Source: Apostichopus parvimensis
Taxonomy: Eukaryota > Echinodermata > Holothuroidea > Aspidochirotida > Stichopodidae
Length of the DNA stretch: 40,607 nt
Assembly: GCA_000934455.1 (NCBI GenBank)
Contig: KN891983.1
Span: forward strand, 1 to 40,607
Direction: 5' to 3'
Shown: in pieces, positions 10,407-22,000 of the stretch
Layout: each line of letters starts with the position of its first letter
Numbering within the stretch: position 1 is the first letter of the stretch
Program-made: the position numbers and the translations under genes
The notes under the pieces: model-generated
The model's input: the letters and a program-made list of their open reading frames with translations, nothing else
What the model was told of the DNA's origin: nothing
Database searches by the model: none

Positions 10407-12231
10407 GTGTGATATTAAATTATGAAGAACGGAAGAATGAACTATCCCATCTTGATACAGATATGGAAAGAAAACACTTTGCTTTGTGACAGAATGTTTT
10501 TGGCAACCCTGGTAAAAGCTAACCTTCATATTTATATATTAATTTTGATTTGGTCGTGTTCCTCTCGTGATCCATTTTGGTCCAAAAGGAGAGAACTTTT
10601 AGGGGTATACCAAATCGATGGGGTTTGGGGTTTTCCGCAGAAGAACTTACTTTTGTAGATGTACGGTGGCCATAATGGGACGTTGGAAATTCCAACTTGT
10701 CTTCAATTTTCCATTTTTTCTCCGAATTTCAAATTTTATCGGAATATTGAAAACTATTGTGTAAATGGTTGGCCAATAATTTTAATTTTTCGATAGTCGA
10801 ACTTGTAGGAAACTTCGACAATTTCCATATTTCATTTCGAACTTCGACTGTTTATATGCAAATACTGACTATTGTGTTCAATTCAAATTTCACTCCTATA
10901 TGTATAGTGCTTTTATCTTTTTATTTTTTTTTCTAGAAATACTATTGCTGTAGCTAAGGTAATTTAAGATACTAGTTTTAAAGTAACAGCCGCTTATGTA
11001 GTAACTACTTTGCCTGTTGTGTTTGTGCACATTTCCTCATAATTCTGAACGTAAACGAGCCCGTCTAGGTCGAAGTTTAAGTAGATACACCACACGAACG
11101 GGGTGCTGTGGCGGAGGGGGGGGGGGTGAAATTATTGGCAAAGTCATGATTATGAAGCACAGTTTGGTAAATTAAGACAACAAACTCAATTACTTACATG
11201 AGAGGCAAGTAGATTTACAGCGCGTCGAGATAAGTAAATTTGAAGTAACGAATTAACGACTGGGAACAAGATTCCCATGCTATTTTGGCCCTTATAACTT
11301 GTTACAGTTTCATCAGACGACTCACGGCATTGCGCGGTAAGTGTTAGTTGCGTAGGGTAGTCTATTATTTAGGAATTAACAGTGTAAAAAGGGCGACAAC
11401 TTTGCTGCGAAGAGTATCTGTTTCGTTCTCAAAACTGAAGTCTCCTCAAGCAATGTATTGGTGTGCTAAGTAAAAAATGTTCTATTGTGTACATTTTCAC
11501 AATATGATGTAGATAGTTTACCTTCAAGCAGTTTTAGAAATGCTTTCTCTTCCCTGAGGAAACATAATCATTTGTAGATATTGCGTTCATCTATAAAAAA
11601 ATATTTAAGTATAAGCCAATGCATATGCGCAAAATATTCAATACTGTTCAATTCCGATAATCTAAATTGTTTTTTTTTTAAGTGAACTGTAAGCCTATTC
11701 ATATAAGGAGACATGGTCAGTTGCTGACTTACCCATATTTAATTGGCTTATGTTTTTACTACTGTTGATGGTATATATGAATCGAAAATGATGATTGACG
11801 CAATCAAGACATTTTTGTGCTGGGTAATACGTAATATTTATAATGGAATTCAGAACGCTGCTTTCATTCAATTGGCTACAATTGATATAAGTTGTATCGT
11901 TATGATAACCCAACTATAGGTTTACCACCAAGTTGAACTTTTTATCCTAAATTACTCATAAAAAAGGTGCTTTCTATTATAAATACGACCATAACTATAC
12001 CAATTTCGAAGGTTAGATTCACAAATATTAATAAGCTTGCAGAACACAATCAGACAGCCATGCTGGGTATTTTTGCCCGCATTTTGATCATTCTTTGCAG
12101 ATCTGAGAGACATACAAAGAAGTAAACAAGTGTCCTGTCTCTGTCTACAACGGTCACATTGATAATATTTCTCTAACACTTGCGTTTGCAAATGTTTTGG
12201 GCCTAATACTTACTATGCATAAACAACAGAG
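10407..12231. other. Intergenic sequence and putative 3' UTR of the minus-strand GIMAP gene
   Basis: The stretch directly left of 12232 would be the 3' UTR of the minus-strand gene. No AATAAA was seen on the minus strand. An ATTAAA variant lies at 11743-11738, about 490 bases past the stop. A G-run occurs near 11116-11126. The Cys-containing open frame at 11952-12191 looks fortuitous. The rest is AT-rich without recognisable features. Confidence 0.35.
11738..11743 (-). terminator. Candidate poly(A) signal ATTAAA
   Basis: The minus strand reads ATTAAA here, about 490 bases downstream of the GIMAP gene's stop codon. It is the commonest variant poly(A) hexamer. No canonical hexamer lies between it and the stop. 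Weak evidence. Confidence 0.2.
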
Positions 12232-13008
12232 TTAATTGTTAAAGCAAGAGAGCATTTTCCCCAAAGCATACGTTATAATAGTAGGCAAACTCAGTAAAGC
12301 TGCCACTGAATCTATGCCCAAGCCTAAAGCAAGGGCCGCTCCAGATCCTGCAGTTACTGCGGCTATTGCGGCTATTGCGATCTCCCCTTTGTAATCAAGT
12401 ACTTTTGCCAAAACAGTATACAAAGAGCTTATTTCCGATTGTGTTGCTTTATATATCATCTTGATGTGCTCTTTACAAGTGACAAGAGGAGTAGTGGTCA
12501 ATTTACTATCGTTTATGAATACCAAATTACTACCATCAATTTTACATTGTTCACTCCTATAGAGAATGTGAAGGACATTCTCTACAAATTCATTTTCTTC
12601 AATAGTTCCCCAACTTGAAAAAGATACAACGGCCTCGATCACTGCATTTACCAAGGATGGATGACAATTTGCCCTGTTTACCACTGAAACCACTTTTTCA
12701 CGAACTTTGTTTGCTGTTTTCATAGTATCGTTGGTAAAAGCAATGGGTTTCTTCTTGTTTCTGTTATCTCTGATCACTTTTTCCACCATTGAAATAATGG
12801 CATCTTTGTTGCGTGTCATTTCTGTTTCGTCTCTGTCCTCGTTGTTTACAGCCAGCACCCTGTCACCAATTTTTTCTAAAAACGATTTCATATCCGCATC
12901 TTCCTTCTGTTTCTCCACATATTCATCCAGTGAAATATCGCATAGCTCCGATTCAGGATTAGTGTAAACCAGCATACAGTAGTCAAAGAAATCGGCATGG
13001 CCACTAAC
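12232..13008 (-). CDS. Terminal exon: second half of GIMAP G domain and hydrophobic C-terminus
   Basis: A CTATTTTGTCAG acceptor opens 258 codons in phase 0 and TAA ends at 12232. It continues the G domain directly: GHADFFDYCMLVYTN matches the GIMAP strand leading to the G4 motif, but the G4 reads TNPES where family members usually have T(K/R)xD, so the base-specificity Asp is replaced or shifted. SLDEYVE follows, as in GIMAPs, and RVLAVNN (about residues 420-426) matches the family's G5-like R-x-x-A-x-NN. Next comes a charged helical segment, then GEIAIAAIAAVTAGSGAALA and a further hydrophobic stretch up to a short polar end, like a membrane anchor or glycine-rich insertion helix. It is separated from the P-loop exon by a 5-kb intron holding a LINE. 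Confidence 0.8.
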   Translation of the reverse strand, partial: VSGHADFFDYCMLVYTNPESELCDISLDEYVEKQKEDADMKSFLEKIGDRVLAVNNEDRDETEMTRNKDAIISMVEKVIRDNRNKKKPIAFTNDTMKTANKVREKVVSVVNRANCHPSLVNAVIEAVVSFSSWGTIEENEFVENVLHILYRSEQCKIDGSNLVFINDSKLTTTPLVTCKEHIKMIYKATQSEISSLYTVLAKVLDYKGEIAIAAIAAVTAGSGAALALGLGIDSVAALLSLPTIITYALGKMLSCFNN

Positions 13009-16000
13009 CTGACAAAATAGGTTGAACAAGTTTACATTATTAATGGTGGATTGAAATAATATGCTCTTGACATGTGTCATATTCATTTAAGAAAGTTTCT
13101 TTGCTTTCATTTGTAAACTCTGCTAAACCATATCAACTCATATTAATCCTTTGATACATGCAGCAGAGCAATTAAGATTATTATATATAGTAAAACGTAA
13201 AATTTATTGAGAAAAACTAACAGATTAGCTACCGAATAGTTTGTGATCAAACGGATATTTTTATGATGTGACATATGAAATTAAATGTGCATAGTAAAGA
13301 TAATAAATTCCATAAATACAATGCTTGATATAGCGATATTCCAAAATGATTATAGCGCTTAACAACAAAAGAAAACAGAGAGATAAACAAATTGTCAAAT
13401 ACATGGCAGAAAATGAATTCACAGTACAAATACAAAGCACAAAATGACTCTAGAAAATGTCGGTTTTGAGATTAGTAACAGTGGGAGAAGACCGGATAGT
13501 TAGAGGGATATTTGTTCCAGAGTTTTGGTACTTGCATGCTGAATGATCCGGTACCAAACTTTCTGATTATCATGGGAAACATTAAGACGAAGAACATACA
13601 TCAGTGATCGGAGTCCCTCCCTAGCTGGTGTGAAGATGGAAATGGGATTGGAGAGGTAGGCGGATGCAAGACCACTTAGGGATGTACAAAAGTGTCTTGG
13701 AAACAATCCGCTTGTCTATTGGAAGTCAATAGAGAGTAGTCAACAGTTCGGATGCAGAATGAATTTTTGGGACTTAAAAGATTATCCGAGCGTCTTTGTT
13801 CTGGAGTCTTTGCAATCGCAAGATGTCAGCCTTCTTCCATCCAAGAAGGAGGGAGTGTGCATAGCCCACTTTCGACAGAAAAGGGGCACGCATGATGGTA
13901 ATGCATTTATCTTGATCTATAAACCTCTGGATTCTTGTTATGTTCCACAAAAAGAGTTCAATGACTTGCATAAAGATGTAACATGGGCCGACACGGTCAT
14001 GGCAGAGTCGAAAACAATATCCAAATTACTGATTGTGGCAGATGATTATATTTTAGTAGAAAGTCGAGGCATTAGTTAGGGTGATGAGGCAATAAAAACC
14101 CCTGCAACACAACATGACAACTTGAAGATAGTACTCGCAGCTTTACCAGGTATCTTTTGATCAAAGGTATGGTATACTTGTATTTCATCTGCATAGATGT
14201 GAAACATGAATCCATGTCGACGAATGACGGTAGCAACATGCTGAGCATACTTTGTAAACCCCGTGGACTAATAAAGGATCCTTGGGGAAGACTATAATCA
14301 AGGGTAAATTGATCCGATATCTCTCCACTGATACAAACTCTGAAATTGCGACCAGTCATATAAGATTTGAACCACTGGAGTGCTGTGCCCTTGATACTAA
14401 AGTCATGTTCAAACTGGTGAAAGAGTATCACATGGTCAATGGTATCAAATGCAGCAGACAAATCCAGCATAATCAAGAAGGCTGCGTGATTCTTGTCCAG
14501 TACACGGGTGATATCGTCTTTAACTTTGAGCAGAGCCGTTTTAGTACTGTGCTTGGTCTTAACAGGCAACAGGCAGTTAAGGCTATGAGGGAAAACACCA
14601 TCAGTAAGTAAGTAAGTATTAAGTAAGTATTAAAAATGTCTTTAATATAAGATACAACAACGTCAATGTTTTCCTTTATCAGCCAGGTGGGTATATCGTC
14701 AAGAGGGCAGGTTTTATTTGCACAACCCATGATAATTTCAGAGATCTCCTTGTCTCTGAGTTCTTTAAAGAAAAAAGTTCAGATTGAAACGCAACATCAT
14801 CCCATATGTGAGCAGTGGGCACAAAATTGACAACAGTATTATTATCAATATCTTCTCTGATTCTTCTTACTTTGTCTATGAAAACTGAGCAAACTTATTG
14901 CACAACCTGTTAGGTGAATCAAAAAAAGCCAAAATTTTGCAATACTTATTCAACAAAACACCAAGTGTCTTAAAAGTCTCCTTAGGATTGTGGTCATGCA
15001 GTATGGACTTAAAATTCTACTCTTTTGACTGATCAATAAGTTTTCATTTGGACCATGTAGGCTTCTCTGTCCATTTGCAGCGTGCTTTTTCTCCATTTTC
15101 TTTCAAGACGTCGCTGTTTGCGCTTTTCGAGCCTAATGTCCGCATTATACCACCGGGGTCGGGTGAATTGTGCGAGTTCTAGTGCACTTGGGACATGTAG
15201 GTCAATAACTGTCTTAGAAACACTAGAGAAATGCTCCACAAGATCATTTACACCATCCAATGTATCGGAAACAACAAGGTTGCTCTCCAGATTACTTGTA
15301 AGGGCAGATGGCACCATATTCCGAAAGTCACGCACAGAACATGTAGCCTATTGAGGCGGTGGCTTACATTGTTGAAGAGCACAGCTGACTAAGTAGTGGT
15401 GTGAACCACGATCCAGGCCAACATTGCAGAGTCTAACTAAGTCATCATCAGAACGTGTCATGACCGGGTCAAGGATATGTCCTGATTTACGGGTGGCTTT
15501 GGCCACATATTGTTGTAAGCCAAACGAGGATATCAAGGTGAGGAAAACGAGATACTTCAGATCTGTGGGGCTCATCAAGATGGAAATTAAAGTATCCCAT
15601 GATTACAAGCTTCCTGGGATCAAGGATATTTCTTCCAAGAAATTGTCAAATTCTTCAAGAAATCAGGGCACTTTAAAGCCATTTACTCGCCAAGGAAGGG
15701 CGGTATATGATTATGTAGTGAACACCATTGTTTGGATCAAGTATGCTTGAATACTCAAAAGTAGTAGTTTGAATCTTGGTTTGTATCTTCAAAGGATGCA
15801 GTCTGAAGCTAAGTTGTGATTTAAAAAGTACACCGATACCCCCATGATTACCTTTTCTACGGGAAAAATTAAGTAAGGTGTATCCGTCAGGTTTCAGTTC
15901 ACGTATAAAAAGATGATCGCCAGTGGCTAGCCAGGTTTCAACTAAGAAAGCAGCATCCGTGTTATTCTGAGTAGCATGTGCATTCCTTGATGTTATTTTG

Positions 16001-19000
16001 TTTATAATAGATCTTGGGTTCCACAATAGAATATCAAACAAAGGTTCTTTGTGTAGGTAGGGATGCACAAGTTTGCTATGTTTAGAGTCAGTATGAGTTT
16101 TGCTTTCTAGTATAGGCCTATTGGCCGTCACTATGCATGGAATGTTATTACAGTTATTTGTGCTAGGCTGATCATGTATTTTTCTCAATTTTTCGTGGAT
16201 GATGCCTTCCTCCTCTCCTGCCCCTCCGGATGAGGGGAGGGGGCTTAGCACGTATCCCAAGGGAGATTATTTTTGCCCATCTTGAGATAGTTTGGTGTGG
16301 ACTAGCACCTGAAGTTCCAGAAGATGAGTTCTTGTATAACACATAGTGCTATGATGAATCAAGTCACAATGCCAATCAATTATACTTACTGCAGATGGAT
16401 GAGATGAGTTGGCATTAAGTGGAGGTATTATCAACACTAGAAGAGTAGTGATCAGTTTCATCAACTTATTGATTGAATTAGATCTATGGCAGACTACTGT
16501 AGCAAGGTCTCGATATGTTTTTTTCATTGTCATTACTGATACCAAGAAAACAAAATTCTACAGAAACGCGGCAAAAGCACAGTTAGTTTCCACAAAACTT
16601 ATCCAGTAGCTTCCATAGATGCTATGCTAACTCCTGGTAACAAATATAGCACAGTTGAAGATCTAAATCTGCAATCCTGCTAATTTATTTGAAGAGAGGT
16701 GTGATTCAACAACCAGCGCACAACCACAACAGAAAATAGCAAAAAGATAATTCATTTAACTTCTTGAAGGATGTAGCAACTAATTCTTACACTGTATTTG
16801 AATAGGATAACGCGCTCTGCATTATATGACGAGTCACGAAATACATGTGAACGCATCCGTGATCTTATAAGGGGTTTCATTCTAGAAAAAGCCGGTACCA
16901 CTATCTGAAGATGTTGTATCAGGGGTCAAACCTACACCCATATGTTTGGGAAATTCTCCAAGTTATCATTCGTGACATATAATACGAAAGAAATAAGATT
17001 TTTGGCCGGTTTTAGACATCGTCTAGACTTGGTCCCCATTGGTCATAAGTAGAGTTTGCTTCTTAATCCTACCTGGGTAAGTAAATTAAGTTAGTTCTTG
17101 GACCAAACTAAACCGGGTATGTAATAAAGATGCATTAGAAAACAACATTAGTTGTTAGGCTATTGTTATTCCAAGTTGCGAGATTAATTCTTATCATCGC
17201 AAACATGTATCGTATTTTTAATGGTGGGCCGTTGTGCTAAGGAAATCTGTTGTGACAAAGGAACCGAGTTTAATTTAATATATTTGGAACTATTAAATAC
17301 AATAGTAACAGTGCTAGGAACCAGACACTCTCTTTTGTGAGGTAAGGGGGTAGAACGTTTATGTAGAAAAATGAGATTTCTGCGATATTTTCACTTAGAC
17401 AAGACGTGTATTATAGGTATTGAGTTTTATAACAACAATCTGAACAAAACATTGGGCGTTATCCCATATGAACACAGTGTAAGATATTAGTCAATTGCTT
17501 ACTTTTCAAGTGGATATGTTTACTTTTCTTAAATTCAATATTTGTCAAGAATAAAGACATAGCAGATAAATCACTATTGGTATTCTTCCCCTGCAAGCAT
17601 TTTCGTTACGTAATCATTCTCTAATGATTCTGTGAAACATAGATAGCGAGTGTTGGAAAAAACAGTAAAGTATGACATACTTTCCGAAGTGACATGAGGT
17701 GCTCCCTTCGTTTGCGATGTTATCAGATAGTCCAATCTTAAACAAGTTTATCAAGTTACAAGTGTCTTTATATTAAGATACAAGCTGACTTGCATAGTTA
17801 CCATCTAAGATCAAAAGGGTGCACATAGTTACATAGATTTACTCTGTATATGGTAATGATCCAAAGTTACTTGAACATATCATTTCAAAAATTTCTCAAC
17901 AATTGAAAAAACAGTGTAACTTTTCGTATCGTTAACTGGTTCACGATTTTTAGCCATCATAAGTTGAACCTTTTATTGCAATTTCGCAAACTTGTTAGAA
18001 TGTTAAATAATATATGAAATACCTTCACTGCCTTCAGGAACTCTTTTGTTTCCTTCGTGACCCGCACCTCGCTTGCATTCATACAAATGACAAAACAGTG
18101 CACTCCCTCTCGTAGCATAAACGCCATTCTTGCGTTTTCTTGCTTTACATCGGAATTGGATCTGGCAGTGTCGTGTAATCCGGGCGGATCCACTACTGTT
18201 ATCGTCCTACCTCCATATTCAGACGTCGCATATGACAATACACCTGTTACAGATGCTCCAGACGAGTTTGCTATAAAAGCTTTCCTTCCAAGGATGGTGT
18301 TACCAGTAGAACTCTTCCCACTACCTGTCTTTCCAGCGAGAACAATTCCATAATCTCGGACTGGATGTATAGGACATTTGTAAGTGTCGAGATCATCTTA
18401 AAGGAATCGAAATACCAACTTATTAAATGACATCACATCCTTCCGCTGATACTGGATACATAACCAAATATAAGCAATGTAGACATTCCCATAACTGTCG
18501 ATTGTTATATATTTAGGAGTTAACTTAATGTGTTCTACGAAGTCATAAAGCTTACGCTCGTTAAACCAATAATGTAGCTCATAAGCAGTGCTAAATATTC
18601 CAATTTTAATGTGGTAATTTTTATGTTCGGTCGAGTGAGATCGACTTTAAACCTAGTTTTATGTTCTTGAAACATTATCTCAATTTAAGAAATTAACAGA
18701 ATTTTACGTTGTTGTTTGTTCGATATGCAAATATGCTATATCCACCTGCAAGGCCGAGTATGGTGTTCACATCCAGATGATTCAATGATTGTTGAAATTG
18801 TTCTCATTATGTTATCAAGAAGGAATAAGTTATGGAAAGGAGAAGGAGAAGACGGAGAAAGAGAGAGAGTAAAGAAGAAGATGATGACGATTACCTGCTT
18901 GATTGTCCATCTTCCTTACTTTTCTAGAACTGGAACCTATAAAAAACAAAGAAGATGAAACAATCATGGAAGTAAACAAACTCAGCCAAAATGTTTCTCT

Positions 19001-22000
19001 GGTGTCGTTACATTTGACCGGGAACCCTTCATTTGTTTATATCGATGACATCGCATTCTTCCGCTGATACTGGCTACACAACCAATTATATGCAATTAGG
19101 TCATTCCCATAACTATCGATTGTTATATATTTAGGACTTAACGAAATGCGTTCTACGAAATCATAAAGCTTAGGCTCATTAACCAACAATGTAGCTCATA
19201 AGCAGTGCTAAATATTCCAATTTTAATTTGGTAATTTTTATGTTCGGTCGAGTTAGATCGACCTTAAACCTAGTTTTATGTTCTTGAAACATTATCTCAA
19301 TTTAAGAAATTAACAGAATTTTACGTTGTTGTTTGTTCGATATNNNNNNNNNNNNNNNNNNNNNNNNNNNNNNNNNNNNNNNNNNNNNNNNNNNNNNNNN
19401 NNNNNNNNNNNNNNNNNNNNNNNNNNNNNNNNNNNNNNNNNNNNNNNNNNNNNNNNNNNNNNNNNNNNNNNNNNNNNNNNNNNNNNNNNNNNNNNNNNNN
19501 NNNNNNNNNNNNNNNNNNNNNNNNNNNNNNNNNNNNNNNNNNNNNNNNNNNNNNNNNNNNNNNNNNNNNNNNNNNNNNNNNNNNNNNNNNNNNNNNNNNN
19601 NNNNNNNNNNNNNNNNNNNNNNNNNNNNNNNNNNNNNNNNNNNNNNNNNNNNNNNNNNNNNNNNNNNNNNNNNNNNNNNNNNNNNNNNNNNNNNNNNNNN
19701 NNNNNNNNNNNNNNNNNNNNNNNNNNNNNNNNNNNNNNNNNNNNNNNNNNNNNNNNNNNNNNNNNNNNNNNNNNNNNNNNNNNNNNNNNNNNNNNNNNNN
19801 NNNNNNNNNNNNNNNNNNNNNGGCGATGGCGAGGGCGAGGGCGAGGGCGAGGGCGAGGGCGGCGGCGATGGCGGCGGCGATGGCGGCGGCGATGGCGACG
19901 GCGGTGGCGGCGGCGATGGCGGCGGCGATGGCGGCGGCGACGGCGATGGCGACGGCGATGGCGAAGCGATGGCGACGGCGATGGCGGCGGCGGCGATGGC
20001 GGCGGCGGCGGCGATGGCGGCGGCGGCGATGGCGGCGGCGGCGATGGCGGCGGCGGCTATGGCGGCGGCGGCGATGGCGGCGGCGGCGATGGCGGCGGCG
20101 GCGATGGCGGCGGCGATGGCGGCGGCGATGGCGGCGGCGATGGCGGCGGCGGCAACGGTGGCGGTGGCGATGATGATAATGATGATGATGATGACGACGA
20201 CGACGACGACGATTACCTGCTTGATTGTCCATCTTCCTTACTTTGCTAGAACTGAAACCTATAAAGAACAAAGAATATAAAACAATCGTGGAAGTAAACA
20301 AACTCAGCCAGAATTTCACTCTTGTGCCGTTACATTTGACAGGGAACCCTTCATTTTTGTTTTATATCGATGATAATCGTAAACCTATGTAGTCATGCAG
20401 GCGGATAATTTGTTTTGTATTATGACTATGGACTTGAATGCATATTGAGGGCATATTTTTGTGCTGGGAAATTTATTTCCACCTCAAATACATTTTAAGA
20501 CACATTTCTTTTAGCCCGAATTTATAGAGCCCATTCTTTTTGAGACCATTTGGGACAACATTTTATTTGCATTGCAATAAATCTGCAAACAAATAGGCCT
20601 CCAAAAATTTCCGGTCATTTTTGGTCCCGGTGGGTCCAAATTTTATATCCACAACTTCTAGGACAAATTTTTTGGGCCCGAATTATTTGGGGTTACATTT
20701 TATGGGGCAAATATATTTTGGAGCCTCTTTGTCTGAGCCACATATGTTTTTTTAGCTCGGTGAAAAAAACCGTTCTATACAATTTCCCCATCAATATTCA
20801 TGATATTTATTGAGTTATTTGTCGTTAAACATTTTGAGCTGAATAAAATTTGCCAGATTTATTAACGAGTCCGTAGACACTAGAAACGTTCATCAAAATG
20901 TAAAAGCCCCGCCTAACAGATCATGATTTTGTTTACGACCGTTATGCTCAGTATACTTTCAGTATCGTAGCTACCCTGTGTTACGTCCTTTCTTTTGAAT
21001 AGTATCTTTTTTTCGGTCGTACCGATGTAGCCTGCAAAATTGTGTCATTTCCTTCCATTGCAATGAATAAATAAGTGTTTTCAGACGTTTCCCCCGTGGA
21101 ATTGGGTAAAAAGAGTGGATGATACGAGTATATTTAGGTTACTTTTGTCCAATGAACATGCTGATGTGGGCAGTCGCAGTGATTTTACGGTAAATGGTTC
21201 GCGCCATGACGGCAACAGAACATAAATTTATTTATTTCGATTCCGACAGTTTTTCTCCAATCAACCCACCTGGTCAGAGTGCATTTAGAATAAGAAACAT
21301 TGAATCTGCTTTGGAAGTTTGTTTTCCGAAATTCATCAGCAAACACGTATTGTGACTTTAAACTATATCTTATCTTCAAATACAGTTGTTATACATCTGG
21401 TAAAGGTGGACATAACTATTATGATGTTGTGTGATGATATACAACACTTTAAATATTCCACTATAAGCAAGGAACCATGGTGCCCGTTGGGCGCTTGTTT
21501 TACTTCATCAACCATATACCAGGGCATTTTTTAACATAATAATGAGGGGGCTGTGACCCCAGTCTCTTAAACGGCCACCCATTCAGCTCATTTGGTATCT
21601 TTTTTGCAAGTAAAAGAATAATATTAACACAAGCCTAACAATTAATATGCACCTAAATTCCCAATATGGCCTCTACTAAGCATATATAGGCTACGGATAC
21701 TATCAGAATGCCCTTGCCTGATTTATATCTGTTCATTTACGTAGAAATTATTATATACCAAAAGTATACCCGCTAATTGCAATTAACACGAATTTGGGCC
21801 AATAGCCAAAACCACATGTCATGGATTTTTATCCATGACACGTGAATTACTTATCAAGATATAATTAACTTCAATTACGTGTGTAAACCATTACATATAA
21901 AATCCCATTCTTCCCATACAAATTGAGTTTACGGATATATTTTTCTAGTTACCATTGTTTAAGGAAGTAAAATTTCTAAAACATGAGATCTCAAAATAAG

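Larger units (their letters stand above)
19046..20372. repeat. Segmental tandem duplication, copy B, expanded and gapped
   Basis: It repeats copy A from TGACATCGCATTCTTCCGCT through to GGGAACCCTTCATTTTTGTT. In place of copy A's short purine tract it has a 478-base gap and nearly 400 bases of GGC/GAT triplets. The second 42-nt mini-exon lies immediately right of the triplets. The true length is unknown because of the gap. Confidence 0.85.

Noticed and set aside
11952..12191. Cys-rich minus-strand ORF just downstream of the GIMAP stop codon
   Set aside because: Position fits 3' UTR; cysteine spacing does not match a known zinc finger.
13759..15750. Plus-strand ORFs at 13759, 14282, 15082 and 15424
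   Set aside because: Antisense shadows of the minus-strand LINE.
19321..20319. Long open frames of 115-332 codons in several frames on both strands
   Set aside because: They exist only because a triplet repeat and N bases contain no stops; Arg/His/Gly/Asp/Ala homopolymer-like translations are artefacts.
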